Shown: positions 35,082 through 44,819, counted from the stretch's first letter. The stretch: DNA of 64,000 bases from Micromonospora matsumotoense (GCF_900091525.1 NZ_FMCU01000003.1:496001-560000), one strand, 5' to 3'. Notes: generated from the letters alone by a model not told the origin. A program made the numbers and translations.

Positions 35082-38000
35082 ATGCGCCTGCGCCGCAGAT
35101 TCGCCGCGCTCGCCACCGTCGCCGTCGTCGCCGTACCGGTGCTCGGCGTCGCTCCCACCGCGGCCACCGCCGCGCCCACCGACCTGTTCATCTCCGAGTA
35201 CGTCGAAGGATCGTCGAACAACAAGGCGATCGAGCTGTACAACGGGACCGGCGCACCGGTCGACCTGACCGCCGGCGGCTACCAGCTCCAGCTCTATTTC
35301 AACGGGGCCACCACGGCCACCACCATCGCCCTCACGGGCACCGTCGCCGCCGGGGACGTCTTCGTCTTCGCCGCCGCCTCGGCCGGCCCGGCGATCCTCG
35401 CCCAGGCCGACCAGACCACCGGCGCGAGCCTGTTCAACGGCGACGACGCGATCGTGCTGCGCCGGGGTGGGACCGTGCTCGACGCGATCGGGCAGGTGGG
35501 CGTCGACCCGGGAACCGAGTGGGGCAGCGGGCTGACCAGCACCGCCGACAACACGCTGCGCCGGCTGCCGTCGATCTCCGCCGGGGACACCGACCCGTCG
35601 GACGCGTTCGACCCGGCCGCCCAGTGGGCCGGGTTCGCCACCGACACCTTCGACGGGCTGGGCGCGCACACGCGCGACGGCGGCGGCCCGGTGGATCAGC
35701 CGGCCGTGCTGACCTGCGGCGGCGCGTTGACCATCGAGGCCGGCGCGACCGGCAGCCGGGAGGTGACCGGCACCGACCCGGACGACACGATCGTCGACCT
35801 GGCGGTCACCTCGGTCAGCCCGGCCCCGGCGAGCGGCTCGATCAGCCGTACCGCGTTCACCCCGGCGACCGCGACGGGTGGCACGGCGACCGCGACGGTG
35901 ACCGCCACCGGCCTGCCCGGCGGCACGTACGCGGTCACCGTGACCGCGACGGACGCCGACGGCGGCACCGCCACCTGCCTGCTCACCGTGCAGGCCAACG
36001 GGGTGCTGTCGGTGGGCCAGGTGCAGGGCCCGACCGGCGACGACGAGAACCCGCGCACCGACCGGTCGCCGCTCGCCCCGCCCACCGGCACCGGCACCAG
36101 CCCGCTGCTGTACGACGTGCGCGGCGTGATCACCCAGAAGTCGCTGACCCGCACCTCGGCCGGCGCCGACCAGTACGGCTTCTACCTGCAGAGCCGTACC
36201 GGCACCGAGGACGGGGACCCGCTCAGCTCGGACGGCGTCTTCGTCTTCATGGGCGCGTTCACCACGCTGATCGGCGGCTACGCGCCGACCGTCGGCGACG
36301 AGGTGCTGCTGCGCGGCCGGGTGTCGGAGTACTTCGACCAGACCCAGCTCTCCGGCGCCTCGCTGGTCCGCCGGCTCGACACCGGGCTGGACGTGAACAC
36401 CGCCGTGACGGTGGACGACGCGGTCCCGCCGGCCGACGCTGCGGCGGCGGACCGGTTCTGGGAGCGGCACGAGGGGGCCCGCCTGCGGGTCCGCAGCGGC
36501 TCCGGCGTCACCGGTCCCCGGGACGTGTTCGGCTCCACCGCCGACTCCGAGGTGTGGGTGGTGGACCGCGCGGATCCGCTGTTGAAGCGGGCCGACCCGT
36601 ACGCCCGCCGGGTGTTCCGGGACACCCACCCGCTGGACGACGTGCCGGGGCAACTCTTCGACAACGGCAACGGGCAGCGCATCCTGCTCGGCGGCGGCGG
36701 CGTGAAGGCCACCGCCGGTGACTCGACGGCGCTCCTCCCGCCGGCCCGCACCTTCGACACCCTGACCGCCGACGCGTTCGGCGCGGTGTCGTACGGCTTC
36801 AGCAAGTTCAGCGTGCAGCCGGAGTCGCTCGCCCTGACCGCCGGGGTCGACCCGGCGAAGAACAACCCGCCCCGCCCCGCGGACCGCTCCCGGGAGGTCG
36901 CGGTGGCGACCTACAACGTGGAGAACCTGTACGACTTCCGCGACGACCCGTTCGACGGTTGCGACTTCACCGGCAACCCGGGCTGCCCGGGGGTGTCCCC
37001 GCCGTTCGACTACGTGCCGGCGGGCGAGGCCGACTACCGGGAGCACCTGACCGAGTTGGCCGCCCAGATCCGCACCGACCTGCACGCCCCGGATCTGATC
37101 CTGGTGCAGGAGGCCGAGGACCAGGACATCTGCGCGGTCTCCGGGGGCAGCCTGGTCTGCGGCACCACCGACAACGCCGATGGTGCCCCGGACACCCTCC
37201 AGGATCTGGCGCTGGCGATCCGGGCCGCCGGTGGTCCCGCCTACCTGGCGGCGTACGACCGCACCGGCGCGGACGCCCGGGGCATCACCTCGGCGTTCCT
37301 CTACCGCACGGACCGGTTGTCGCTGGCCGGGGCGACCGCCACCGACCCGCTGCTGGGTTCCGCTCCCACCGTGCAGTACCGGTCGGCGGGGCTGGCGTCC
37401 AACGCGGACGTGCAGAACCCGAAGGCGCTCAACGCGGTGCTGCCGGCCGACACCGACACCTCGACCGGCAAGGACGGCAACAACGTCTTCACCCGGGCCC
37501 CGCAGCTGGGCAAGTTCGTGGTGCGGGCGACCCCCGGCGGGTCGGAGTCCTCCCTGCTGTACGCGCTGAGCAACCACTACTCGTCGGGGCCGGACACCCG
37601 GGTCGGGCAGCGCACCGAGCAGGCCGGGTACGGAGCCGCGATCGTCACCGCGATCGAGGCGGCCGACCCGAACGCCCGGGTGGTGTACGGCGGGGACCTG
37701 AACGTCTTCCCCCGCCCGGACGACCCGATCGCGACCGGCGCCAACCCGACCCCGTCGGACCAGCTCGGGCCGCTCTACCGGGCCGGCCTGCACAACCTCT
37801 GGGACGACCTGGTGGCCGACGTGCCGTCGGCGGCGTACTCGTACAGCTTCCAGGGGTCGGCGCAGACGCTGGACAACCTGTTCGTCAACGACGCGCTGCA
37901 CGACGACCTGGTGCAGATCCGGGCGGCGCACGTCAACGCGGACTGGCCGGCCGAGTTCACCGGGGACGGCACCCGTGGGGCCAGTGACCACGACCCGCAG

Positions 38001-38354
38001 GTGGCCCGGTTCCGCAGCCAGCCGTCGCTGCGGGTTGCCGACACGTCCGTGGTGGAGGGCGACCGGGGCACCAGCACGATGATGTTCCAGGTCACCGTGT
38101 CCCGCCCGCTGTCCCAGCCGACGACGCTCTGCGCCGCCACGGTGGGACTGACCGCGACCGTCGTGTTGGACTTCGACCCGTACGTCGGCTGCCGGACCCT
38201 GCCCGCCGGGCAGACCTCCCTGGCGTTCCCGGTGACCGTGCGCGGTGACCGGAAGCGGGAGGCGGACGAGAAGATCGCGTTCGCTGTCGCCGGTCCGTTG
38301 CAGCTGCGGTTCGCCGACCTGCTGGCGACCGGCACCATCACCGACGACGACTGA
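35082..38354 (+). CDS. Secreted multidomain endonuclease/exonuclease/phosphatase protein
   Basis: 1090 residues from ATG 35082 (GGAGG upstream). Signal peptide 1-28. Lamin-tail domain about 30-160 (LFISEYVEGSSNNKAIELYN). A beta-sandwich region, then an OB-like segment near 340-470 (DVRGVITQKS). The EEP catalytic domain spans about 600-975: ATYNVENLYD, LVQEAED, NHYSSGPDTR, YGGDLNVF, SDHDPQ carry the metal and general-base residues. A Calx-beta-type unit (about 988-1088, VVEGDRGTSTMMFQVTVSRP) closes the protein. Predicted to degrade extracellular DNA, perhaps for phosphate, similar to ExeM/NucH-type nucleases. Confidence 0.92.
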   Translation: MRLRRRFAALATVAVVAVPVLGVAPTAATAAPTDLFISEYVEGSSNNKAIELYNGTGAPVDLTAGGYQLQLYFNGATTATTIALTGTVAAGDVFVFAAASAGPAILAQADQTTGASLFNGDDAIVLRRGGTVLDAIGQVGVDPGTEWGSGLTSTADNTLRRLPSISAGDTDPSDAFDPAAQWAGFATDTFDGLGAHTRDGGGPVDQPAVLTCGGALTIEAGATGSREVTGTDPDDTIVDLAVTSVSPAPASGSISRTAFTPATATGGTATATVTATGLPGGTYAVTVTATDADGGTATCLLTVQANGVLSVGQVQGPTGDDENPRTDRSPLAPPTGTGTSPLLYDVRGVITQKSLTRTSAGADQYGFYLQSRTGTEDGDPLSSDGVFVFMGAFTTLIGGYAPTVGDEVLLRGRVSEYFDQTQLSGASLVRRLDTGLDVNTAVTVDDAVPPADAAAADRFWERHEGARLRVRSGSGVTGPRDVFGSTADSEVWVVDRADPLLKRADPYARRVFRDTHPLDDVPGQLFDNGNGQRILLGGGGVKATAGDSTALLPPARTFDTLTADAFGAVSYGFSKFSVQPESLALTAGVDPAKNNPPRPADRSREVAVATYNVENLYDFRDDPFDGCDFTGNPGCPGVSPPFDYVPAGEADYREHLTELAAQIRTDLHAPDLILVQEAEDQDICAVSGGSLVCGTTDNADGAPDTLQDLALAIRAAGGPAYLAAYDRTGADARGITSAFLYRTDRLSLAGATATDPLLGSAPTVQYRSAGLASNADVQNPKALNAVLPADTDTSTGKDGNNVFTRAPQLGKFVVRATPGGSESSLLYALSNHYSSGPDTRVGQRTEQAGYGAAIVTAIEAADPNARVVYGGDLNVFPRPDDPIATGANPTPSDQLGPLYRAGLHNLWDDLVADVPSAAYSYSFQGSAQTLDNLFVNDALHDDLVQIRAAHVNADWPAEFTGDGTRGASDHDPQVARFRSQPSLRVADTSVVEGDRGTSTMMFQVTVSRPLSQPTTLCAATVGLTATVVLDFDPYVGCRTLPAGQTSLAFPVTVRGDRKREADEKIAFAVAGPLQLRFADLLATGTITDDD

Positions 38355-38370
38355 CGATCCCGTACCTCCG

Positions 38371-38411
38371 ACGGCCCGTCGGTCCGGCTTCCCGCCGGGC
38401 CGGCGGGCCGT
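38371..38411. terminator. Nested hairpins between convergent genes
   Basis: Outer arms ACGGCCCG (38371-38378) and CGGGCCGT (38404-38411); inside it, CCCGCC (38391-38396) pairs with GGCGGG (38402-38407). It fills most of the 56-base gap between the nuclease and the XRE regulator. Confidence 0.5.
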
Positions 38412-39127
38412 CACCATTGCGGGCCCACCACCCGGGGCGGTGGTGGCACGTTGCGGTACTTCGCCACCCGCACCTCCCACTGGCTCCGGCGGCGCATCGC
38501 GTCCCGGACGGCCCGGTTGCGGTAGAACGTCTCCGGCGGCCGGGCCAGCCCGTAGACGTCCGCCCACCACTCACCGGGTTCCGGGTCGAGAATCGTGTCC
38601 AGGTGCGAGGGGTAGCGGCGCTCCGCACCGTCGCGTGCGTCGTCGCGGTCCCGCATCGGGGTGAGCACCCGGCCGAACTCGTCGACCACGGCCAGCCGGA
38701 AACCGGCCGCCGCGATGATCCGGCGCAGCAGGGCGATGCTCGGCGTGAGCGCACCCGCCTCGATCCGGCCCACCGTGCCGTGGTGCACCCCCGCCCAACG
38801 GGCCAGTTCCCGTTGACTGGCGTCCGCGCGACGACGGACCGCCCGCACGATGCCGGCCGCCGGCCAGGGCAGGTCGTACGGCTTGCTGAGGAAGGTGGGC
38901 GGCTCGTCCTCCCATCGCCTCTCTTCCCTCGCACGACCCGGCGCGTCCCCGGACGCCGCACGCACAGAGGCCGGGCCGCAGGCAGCCGCCGGAATGGCCC
39001 CGGAAGCCGGAACAGAACCGACGTCCGGGGCGGCATCAGCGGCCGGGGTGGCATAGGCGGCCGGGGTCGCATGAGCAGCCGGGGTGGGGTGGGCGGCGGG
39101 TCCGTGCGGCGGGACGGAGTCGGTCAT
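38411..39127 (-). CDS. XRE-type helix-turn-helix regulator
   Basis: 238 residues from ATG 39127. The first ~70 residues are low-complexity with repeated (A)AHATP-like units and probably disordered. An XRE HTH follows (about 95-150): IVRAVRRRADASQRELARWAGVHHGTVGRIEAGALTPSIALLRRIIAAAGFRLAVVDE. The C-terminal ~85 residues (LDTILDPEPGEWWADVYGLARPPETFYRNRAVRDAMRRRSQWEVRVAKYRNVPP) form an Arg/Trp-rich domain I do not recognise. Targets unknown. Two DnaA-box-like sites lie just upstream. Confidence 0.83.
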   Translation of the reverse strand: MTDSVPPHGPAAHPTPAAHATPAAYATPAADAAPDVGSVPASGAIPAAACGPASVRAASGDAPGRAREERRWEDEPPTFLSKPYDLPWPAAGIVRAVRRRADASQRELARWAGVHHGTVGRIEAGALTPSIALLRRIIAAAGFRLAVVDEFGRVLTPMRDRDDARDGAERRYPSHLDTILDPEPGEWWADVYGLARPPETFYRNRAVRDAMRRRSQWEVRVAKYRNVPPPPRVVGPQW

Positions 39128-39179
39128 GTCGCCACCGTCGCGCTCGGCCGGGCACCGCGGCAACCCCGCCCTCGTCACC

Positions 39180-39207
39180 TGTGGACAACGCCGCCCCCTG
39201 TGGAAAA
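39180..39207. promoter_or_regulatory. Two DnaA-box-like sites
   Basis: TGTGGACAA (39180-39188) is the exact reverse complement of the actinobacterial DnaA box TTGTCCACA. TGTGGAAAA (39199-39207) is the reverse complement of TTTTCCACA, a one-base variant. Same orientation, 19 bases apart. Confidence 0.45.
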
Positions 39208-39380
39208 CCCTCCCCCACGACCAGCCACCTCGACTACAACGAGTGACTGTTCCGCTCAGATCACCTCGGTTACTGGGCGTAATCGGGAATTCAGCCTCGC
39301 CGACACCATCAAGATCCGCAATATCCGCCTCACCTGTGAAAACAAGACTCCATCGTCGGCCCGGCCCCACCCCAATGCCG

Positions 39381-39451
39381 GCGCTTTGCTCTGCTGCCCC
39401 ATCAGCGACGGACACCCAGAGCAAGCGTCGCGCGGAGGGCAGCAGAGCAAA
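39381..39451. repeat. Long inverted repeat with 17-bp perfect arms
   Basis: GCTTTGCTCTGCTGCCC (39381-39397) and GGGCAGCAGAGCAAAGC (39435-39451) with a 37-base spacer. Too far from any stop codon to be an obvious terminator; a REP- or MITE-like element is likely. Confidence 0.8.
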
Positions 39452-39514
39452 GCGTGCGAGAGAGGGTAGGGATGGTCGGGCAATAAAGTGCGGAGAGTGA
39501 CCGAAGCCGTGTCG

Positions 39515-39770
39515 AAACCGGACGGGCGACGCCGACGAGGGCCAGCCACCCCTGCCGGAACGGGGCAGGCAGACGAGGCGGTGGAGGCAACCATCCCGTG
39601 CCGGAACCGGCAGGCGGGCGAGGCGGTAAGGGGGCAGCCGCCCCGTGCCGGAACCGGGCAGGCGGTCAAGGGCCAGCCCACCCTGTGCCGGAACCGGACG
39701 GCGGACGACACGGTCGAGGGTCAGCCCGACCGGTGGCAGCCCGACCGGTGGCAGCCGGCCGTCAGCGGCG
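39515..39770. repeat. Degenerate tandem array, about five copies of a 40-54 bp unit
   Basis: Each unit contains GTGCCGGAACCGG (or CTGCCGGAACGGG) then GGCAGGCGG..GAGGCGGT and (G)GGCAGCC. TGCCGGAAC recurs at about 39552, 39599, 39646 and 39685. The array ends with two copies of CCGACCGGTGGCAGCC. No CRISPR-like constant repeat. Confidence 0.75.
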
Positions 39771-39882
39771 GCGGACGATGGTGACGGATGACGGTGGCGA
39801 CCCGGGCGGGTGGCGCGAACGAGGGCCGGTGACAGCGCTCAGGACGGGCTGCGGGCCCAAGGTCGGGCAGCGCGCGTCCGGG

Positions 39883-40866
39883 TCAGTAGCGCTGGCGCAG
39901 CAGAGCAGCAGCCTCGACCGCCCAGTAGGTGAGGATGACCTGCGCACCGGCCCGCCGGATCGAGGTGAGCGTCTCCAGCATCACCCGCTCGCGGTCGATC
40001 CAGCCGTTCGCGGCAGCCGCCTCGACCATCGCGTACTCGCCGGAGACCTGGTAGGCGGCGACCGGGACGTCCACGGCGGCCCGGACCGCGGCCACCACGT
40101 CGAGGTAGGGCAGGGCCGGCTTCACCATCACCAGGTCGGCGCCCTCGGCCACGTCCAGCGCGACCTCGCGCAGCGACTCCCGCAGGTTCGCCGGGTCCTG
40201 CTGGTAGGTGCGCCGGTCGCCGTCGAGCGCCGACTCGACCGCGTCGCGGAACGGGCCGTAGAAGGCGGAGGCGTACTTCGCCGCGTACGCCAGCACCGCC
40301 ACGTCGGCGTGACCGGCGGCGTCGAGGGCCCGGCGGACCACGCCCACCTGGCCGTCCATCATCCCGGACGGGCCGACCACGCCGACCCCGGCGTCCGCCT
40401 GGGTCACCGCCATCTCGGCGTACGCGGTCAGGGTCGCGTCGTTGTCCACCCCGCCGTCGGGGGTGAGCAGCCCGCAGTGCCCGTGCGAGGTGAACTCGTC
40501 CAGACACAGGTCACTCATCACCACGGTGGCGTCGCCGACCTCGGCCACCACGTCACGGATCGCGACGTTCAGGATGCCGTTCGGGTCGATGCCGCCGGAA
40601 CCGGTCGGGTCCCGTCGCTCGGGCACCCCGAACAGCATGATCCCGCCGACCCCGGCCTGGACCGCCTCCACGGCCGCCTTGCGCAGCGAGTCCCGGGAGT
40701 GCTGGAGCACCCCCGGGAGCGACGCGATGGCCCGTGGCCCGGTCAGCCCCTCCTTGACGAACATCGGCACGACCAGCTCGGCCGGGTCGACGCGGGTCTC
40801 GGAGACCAGCCGCCGCACGGCCGCGTTACGGCGCAGCCGGCGGGGCCGGATCTCGGGGTACGGCAT
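39883..40866 (-). CDS. hemB: Delta-aminolevulinic acid dehydratase (porphobilinogen synthase)
   Basis: 327 residues. Condenses two aminolevulinates to porphobilinogen, the second dedicated step of haem synthesis. Lys197 ([15 protein letters not shown]) and Lys249 ([10 protein letters not shown]) are the two Schiff-base lysines. The metal loop reads [14 protein letters not shown]: Cys121 and Cys131 stay, but the middle Cys of the zinc type is Asp123, an intermediate form usual in actinobacteria. Last gene of the rex-hemA-hemC-hemD-hemB run, 19 bases after hemD. ATG 40866 is preceded by GGGAGG-like bases. Confidence 0.97.
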   Translation of the reverse strand: MPYPEIRPRRLRRNAAVRRLVSETRVDPAELVVPMFVKEGLTGPRAIASLPGVLQHSRDSLRKAAVEAVQAGVGGIMLFGVPERRDPTGSGGIDPNGILNVAIRDVVAEVGDATVVMSDLCLDEFTSHGHCGLLTPDGGVDNDATLTAYAEMAVTQADAGVGVVGPSGMMDGQVGVVRRALDAAGHADVAVLAYAAKYASAFYGPFRDAVESALDGDRRTYQQDPANLRESLREVALDVAEGADLVMVKPALPYLDVVAAVRAAVDVPVAAYQVSGEYAMVEAAAANGWIDRERVMLETLTSIRRAGAQVILTYWAVEAAALLRQRY

Positions 40867-40885
40867 GAGGGGCCTCCCAGTACGA

Positions 40886-42466
40886 CTAGCGGAACCTGAG
40901 CGCGGTCGGCCCCTGCACCTTCGAACCCCGACGCTGCTTCGCCGGCATGGCGGCGAGCTTCTCGCGCAGTTCGACGGCGTAGGCGGCGAGCGCCTCGACC
41001 AGGTCGGGCACCGAGGCGTGCGGCGGCTGCACGTCGACCCGCAGGCCGAACTCCGTCGCGGTCTCCGCCGTCTTGGGCCCGATGACGGCAACAACGGTAC
41101 GCGCGTGCGGCTTCCCGGCGATACCGACGAGGTTGCGCACCGTGGAGGAGGACGTGAAGAGCACCGCGTCGAACCCGCCCGACTTGATCGCGTCCCGGAT
41201 CTCGGCGGGCGGCGGAGCGGCCCGGACCGTGCGGTACGCGGTCACGTCGTCGACCTCCCAGCCGCGCTCGGTGAGCCCGGCGGCGAGCGTCTCGGTGGCG
41301 ATGTCGGCGCGCGGCAGCAGCACCCGGCCGACCGGGTCGAGGATCTCGTCGTGCGGGGAGAACTCGGCCAGCAGCCCTTCGGAGGACTGTTCCCCGGCGG
41401 GCACCAGCTCCGGCTGGATGCCGAAGGCGCGCACCGCGTCGGCGGTGGCCTCACCGATACAGGCGATCTTGACGCCGCCGAAGTGCCGGGCGTCCAGTCC
41501 GTGCTCGGCGAACTTCTCCCAGACGGCCCGGACCGCGTTCACCGAGGTGAAGATCACCCAGGCGTACCGGCCGTCGACCAGCCCCTTGACCGCCCGCTCC
41601 ATCTGGGCCGGGGTACGCGGCGGCTCGACCGCGATCGTCGGCACCTCGCACGGGATCGCTCCGTACGCGCGCAGCCGGGCGCTCATCGCCCCGGCCTGCT
41701 CCTTGGTCCGGGGGACCAGCACCTTCCAGCCGTACAGCGGGCGGTTCTCCCACCAGCTCAGCCGGTCCCGCTGGCCGACGCCCTCGCCGACGGTGAGCAC
41801 CACCCGGCCGGTGAATCCGAGCGCCGCCGCGACGAACGAGTCCACGCTCGACGTGGTGGTGTACTGCGTCTCGCCGGTGCCGTCACCGGTCACCCCGACC
41901 CCGGTGGTGCCGTCCACCCCGGCGGCCAGCAGGCCGTCCCGCACGGCGGCCAGGTCACCGGCGTCGACTGCCAGGGCCAGCGACCCCCGGCCGACGGCGG
42001 CGGCGAGCGCGTCGAAGTCCAGCGTGCCGACGTCCTCGACGTCGGCGGCGGTGCGTACCCCGGGCAGTGGCACCCCGGCGTAGGTGGCGACGCCCTCGGC
42101 CTGGCCGACGCCCGGCACCACCTCGAAGTGCGCGGCGGTACGCGCGACCGCCTGCACCTCCTTGACCACCGAATCGTGGCCGAACGGGTCCCCGGCGACC
42201 AGGTGCACCGCGTTGAGCCCGGAGCGGGCCGCGCTGATGAGCATCTTCGCCACGTCGCCCGGCACGCCTTCGGCGGGGCTGAACTGGGCGTCTGACCGGG
42301 CCTGGGCGCGTACGACGTCGAGCAACGAGTCGGGGACTCCCCGGTCGTACACCACCTGGTCGGCGTCGATCAGGGCGTCGTGGGCCCGGCGGGTCAGCAG
42401 GCCCGGGTCACCGGGACCGGCGCCGACGAACGCGATGCGGCCGACGGGCTTACGGGTGCGGGTCAT
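40886..42466 (-). CDS. hemD: Uroporphyrinogen-III synthase with N-terminal SUMT-like domain
   Basis: 526 residues. About 1-245 looks like a SAM-dependent uroporphyrinogen methyltransferase: [19 protein letters not shown] and GDPFGHDS. The later motif that usually reads PGVTSAIAVPAYAGIP is [16 protein letters not shown] here, so methyltransferase activity is uncertain. About 255-515 is Hem[60 protein letters not shown] and [12 protein letters not shown]. It closes the tetrapyrrole ring and inverts ring D. Four-base overlap with hemC. Confidence 0.93.
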   Translation of the reverse strand: MTRTRKPVGRIAFVGAGPGDPGLLTRRAHDALIDADQVVYDRGVPDSLLDVVRAQARSDAQFSPAEGVPGDVAKMLISAARSGLNAVHLVAGDPFGHDSVVKEVQAVARTAAHFEVVPGVGQAEGVATYAGVPLPGVRTAADVEDVGTLDFDALAAAVGRGSLALAVDAGDLAAVRDGLLAAGVDGTTGVGVTGDGTGETQYTTTSSVDSFVAAALGFTGRVVLTVGEGVGQRDRLSWWENRPLYGWKVLVPRTKEQAGAMSARLRAYGAIPCEVPTIAVEPPRTPAQMERAVKGLVDGRYAWVIFTSVNAVRAVWEKFAEHGLDARHFGGVKIACIGEATADAVRAFGIQPELVPAGEQSSEGLLAEFSPHDEILDPVGRVLLPRADIATETLAAGLTERGWEVDDVTAYRTVRAAPPPAEIRDAIKSGGFDAVLFTSSSTVRNLVGIAGKPHARTVVAVIGPKTAETATEFGLRVDVQPPHASVPDLVEALAAYAVELREKLAAMPAKQRRGSKVQGPTALRFR

Positions 42467-43431
42467 TCTGTGCTCCCAAATTGCTGGGTCCCCGGGCCGG
42501 TGCTTCCTTCGTGGCCGAGGATCGAGTCGGCGCCGAGTTCGAGGAGTTCGGCGGCGAGTGCCTTGCCGATCTCCGCCGCGTCGGCGGGCGTTCCGGTGCG
42601 GGACAGCCGGATGTCTCGGGAACCGTCCGGGCTGATCACCGCCCCGCGCAGGTAAATCTCGTCACCGGCGTCGCCTTCGGCGAGTTCGGCGTAGGCGGCG
42701 ACCGGGGCGGAGCACCCGGCCTCCAGGGTGGCCAGCAGCGCCCGTTCCGCGATGACCGCGGCCCGGGACGGCGCGTGGTCGAGCACGGCGAGCAGCTCGA
42801 CCAGGTCGGAGTCGTCGGCCCGGCACTCCACGGCCAGCGCGCCCTGGGCGGGCGCGGGCAGCATCAGCATCGGGTCGAGCGTTTCGGTGATCACGTCGGT
42901 CCGGCCCAGCCGGGCCAGCCCGGCCCGGGCCAGGACGACCGCGTCGAGGTCGGCGTCCGGGCCGAGTACCCGGCCGAGCCGGGTGTCGACGTTGCCCCGG
43001 ATCGGGGCGACCTCCAATTGCAGGCCGAGGGCGTGCAACTGGGCGATGCGGCGCAGCGCGCCGGTGCCGACCACGGCCCCGGGCGGCAACTCCGCGAGGG
43101 TACGGCCGCCGGTGGCGACCAGCGCGTCACGCGGGTCCTGCCGGGGCGGCACCGCCGCGATGTGCAGCCCGCTCGCCCCGGCGGTGGGCAGATCCTTGTA
43201 GGAGTGCACGGCGAGGTCGATGGTGCGGGCGGTCAACGCGTCGCGCAGCGCCGAGACGAAGACGCCGACGCCGAGCCGCTGCACCGGCGCGGACGAACGG
43301 TCACCGACGGTGACCACCTCGACCAGCTCGACGGCGCGGCCGGTCGCCGCGGTGATCGCCTCGGCGACGTGGCCGGACTGGGCCATCGCCAGGGCGCTGC
43401 CCCGGGTGCCGAGGCGCAGGGGGGTACTCAT
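42463..43431 (-). CDS. hemC: Porphobilinogen deaminase (hydroxymethylbilane synthase)
   Basis: 322 residues. Polymerises four porphobilinogens onto its dipyrromethane cofactor. LRLGTRGSALAMAQ is the start motif; HSYKDLP (Lys79) and Asp in VHSYKD bind the substrate carboxylates and drive catalysis; Arg-rich TGALRRIAQL follows; Cys240 in LEAGCSAPV carries the cofactor. Starts inside the last codons of hemA (4-base overlap), and its stop overlaps the hemD start in the same way, so all three are co-translated. Confidence 0.97.
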   Translation of the reverse strand: MSTPLRLGTRGSALAMAQSGHVAEAITAATGRAVELVEVVTVGDRSSAPVQRLGVGVFVSALRDALTARTIDLAVHSYKDLPTAGASGLHIAAVPPRQDPRDALVATGGRTLAELPPGAVVGTGALRRIAQLHALGLQLEVAPIRGNVDTRLGRVLGPDADLDAVVLARAGLARLGRTDVITETLDPMLMLPAPAQGALAVECRADDSDLVELLAVLDHAPSRAAVIAERALLATLEAGCSAPVAAYAELAEGDAGDEIYLRGAVISPDGSRDIRLSRTGTPADAAEIGKALAAELLELGADSILGHEGSTGPGTQQFGSTE

Positions 43432-44819
43432 CGCTCACCTCCGGTGGGCGGCTGGTCGGTATCGGTCGGCGGCACGTCGGCGACCTCGAACGAACCACGG
43501 CCGTCGACGGTCTCGACCACGTCGGGCACCGAGTCGACCGGCGAGGTCTGCGGCACCTGCAGGTCGAACAGTTCACGCAGCAGCGCGGCGTACTGGTCGC
43601 CGCCCGGCTCGGCGGCGAGCTGGCGGACCTTGACGGTGGGCTGGTGCAGCAGCCGCTGCACCACCCGGTGCACGGTCCGGGCGACCTCGGCGCGCTGCTC
43701 GTCGCTGAAGTCCGGGCGACGCTGGGTGAGTCGACGCAGCTCGGCGGTGACCACGTCGTCGGCGCGTCCGCGCAGGGCGGCGACGGTGGGCGCCACGTCG
43801 GCCCCGCGCAGCCAGCTCAGGAACGCCTCGACCTCGGCGGCCACGATCCGGCCGACCTCGGCGGCGTCGGCGGCGGCCGGGCCGTCGGCGAGCAGTGCGG
43901 CCATCCGGTCGATGTCGATCACCTCGACGCCGGGCAGCCCGGCCACCTCGGGTGCCACATCACGGGGTACGGCGAGGTCGAGCAGGACCAGTGGCCCCCG
44001 GTCGGGGTCCCGGCGGGCGAGCGCACCGGTCACCACGTCGACGGTGAGGACCGGTTCGGTGGCCGCGGTGGCGGCCACTACGATGTCCACTGTGGAGAGC
44101 GCGGGGACGAGTCCGGCGATCGGAACGGCGTTCGCGCCGTACGACTCGGCCAGCCGGACGGCCCGGTCGATGCCCCGGTTGGTCACGGTGAGCGGGCCGG
44201 CGTCCCGGCGGGACAGCGTCGCCACGCTCAGCGCGCCCATCGCGCCCGCGCCGACCACCAGGGCCGGCCGGCCGGCGAGGTCGCCGTCGAGAAGTTCGGC
44301 GGTGAGGTCCAGGGCGGCGGTGACGACACTCTGCCCGGCCCGGTCGATGTTGGTCTCGGCGTGGGCCCGCTTGCCGACCCGCAGCGCCTGCTGCATCAGC
44401 TCGTGCAGCAGCCGCCCGGCGGTGTCCGCGCCGGAGGCCCAGTGGTAGGCGTCCCGGAGCTGGCCGAGGATCTGCGCCTCGCCGACCACCATGGAGTCCA
44501 GCCCGGCGGCGACCCGGAAGACGTGGTCGACGGCGGCCGAGTCGTAGTGCACGTAGAGGTGGTTGGCGAACACGGCGGGCGGGGCGCCGGCCTGCTCGGC
44601 GAGGACGGCGCAGATGTCGCCGAGGCCGCCGTGGAAACCGGACACGGCGGCGTACACCTCCACCCGGTTGCAGGTGGAGACGAGCACGGCCTCGGCGACG
44701 TACGGCTGGGCGACCAGGCGGTCCAGGGTTCGGGTGAGGTCGGCGGGGGCTACCGCCAACTGCTCCAGGGTGGCCACGGGAGCGGTGCGGTAGGACGCGC
44801 CGACGACGAGCAGCTTCAC
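43428..44819 (-). CDS. hemA: Glutamyl-tRNA reductase
   Basis: 463 residues, GTG 44819 overlapping the rex stop by 4 bases. Reduces glutamyl-tRNA to glutamate-1-semialdehyde, the first C5-pathway step. Nucleophile Cys50 in VLVSTCNRVEVYA; FRVAAGLDSMVVGEAQILGQL recognises the tRNA; NADPH-binding GAGAMG near 193. The C-terminal ~60 residues after the dimerisation helix are Asp/Pro-rich and extra. Control by haem or redox probably acts here through Rex. Confidence 0.97.
   Translation of the reverse strand: MKLLVVGASYRTAPVATLEQLAVAPADLTRTLDRLVAQPYVAEAVLVSTCNRVEVYAAVSGFHGGLGDICAVLAEQAGAPPAVFANHLYVHYDSAAVDHVFRVAAGLDSMVVGEAQILGQLRDAYHWASGADTAGRLLHELMQQALRVGKRAHAETNIDRAGQSVVTAALDLTAELLDGDLAGRPALVVGAGAMGALSVATLSRRDAGPLTVTNRGIDRAVRLAESYGANAVPIAGLVPALSTVDIVVAATAATEPVLTVDVVTGALARRDPDRGPLVLLDLAVPRDVAPEVAGLPGVEVIDIDRMAALLADGPAAADAAEVGRIVAAEVEAFLSWLRGADVAPTVAALRGRADDVVTAELRRLTQRRPDFSDEQRAEVARTVHRVVQRLLHQPTVKVRQLAAEPGGDQYAALLRELFDLQVPQTSPVDSVPDVVETVDGRGSFEVADVPPTDTDQPPTGGER

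Larger units (their letters stand above)
39128..39882. other. 755-base repeat-rich gap between XRE gene and hemB
   Basis: Holds, in order, two DnaA-box-like sequences, an A+T-richer patch (39280-39350), a long inverted repeat and a tandem array (all listed). Open frames here (for example plus 39488-39784 and minus 39256-39711) only translate the repeats, so I see no gene. Confidence 0.7.

Noticed and set aside
39515..39770. Possible CRISPR array.
   Set aside because: Unit lengths vary from 40 to 54, there is no constant palindromic repeat, spacers are similar to each other, and there are no cas genes.
39488..39784. 98-residue plus-strand frame in the hem-upstream gap.
   Set aside because: It only translates the tandem repeats, and its start has no ribosome site.
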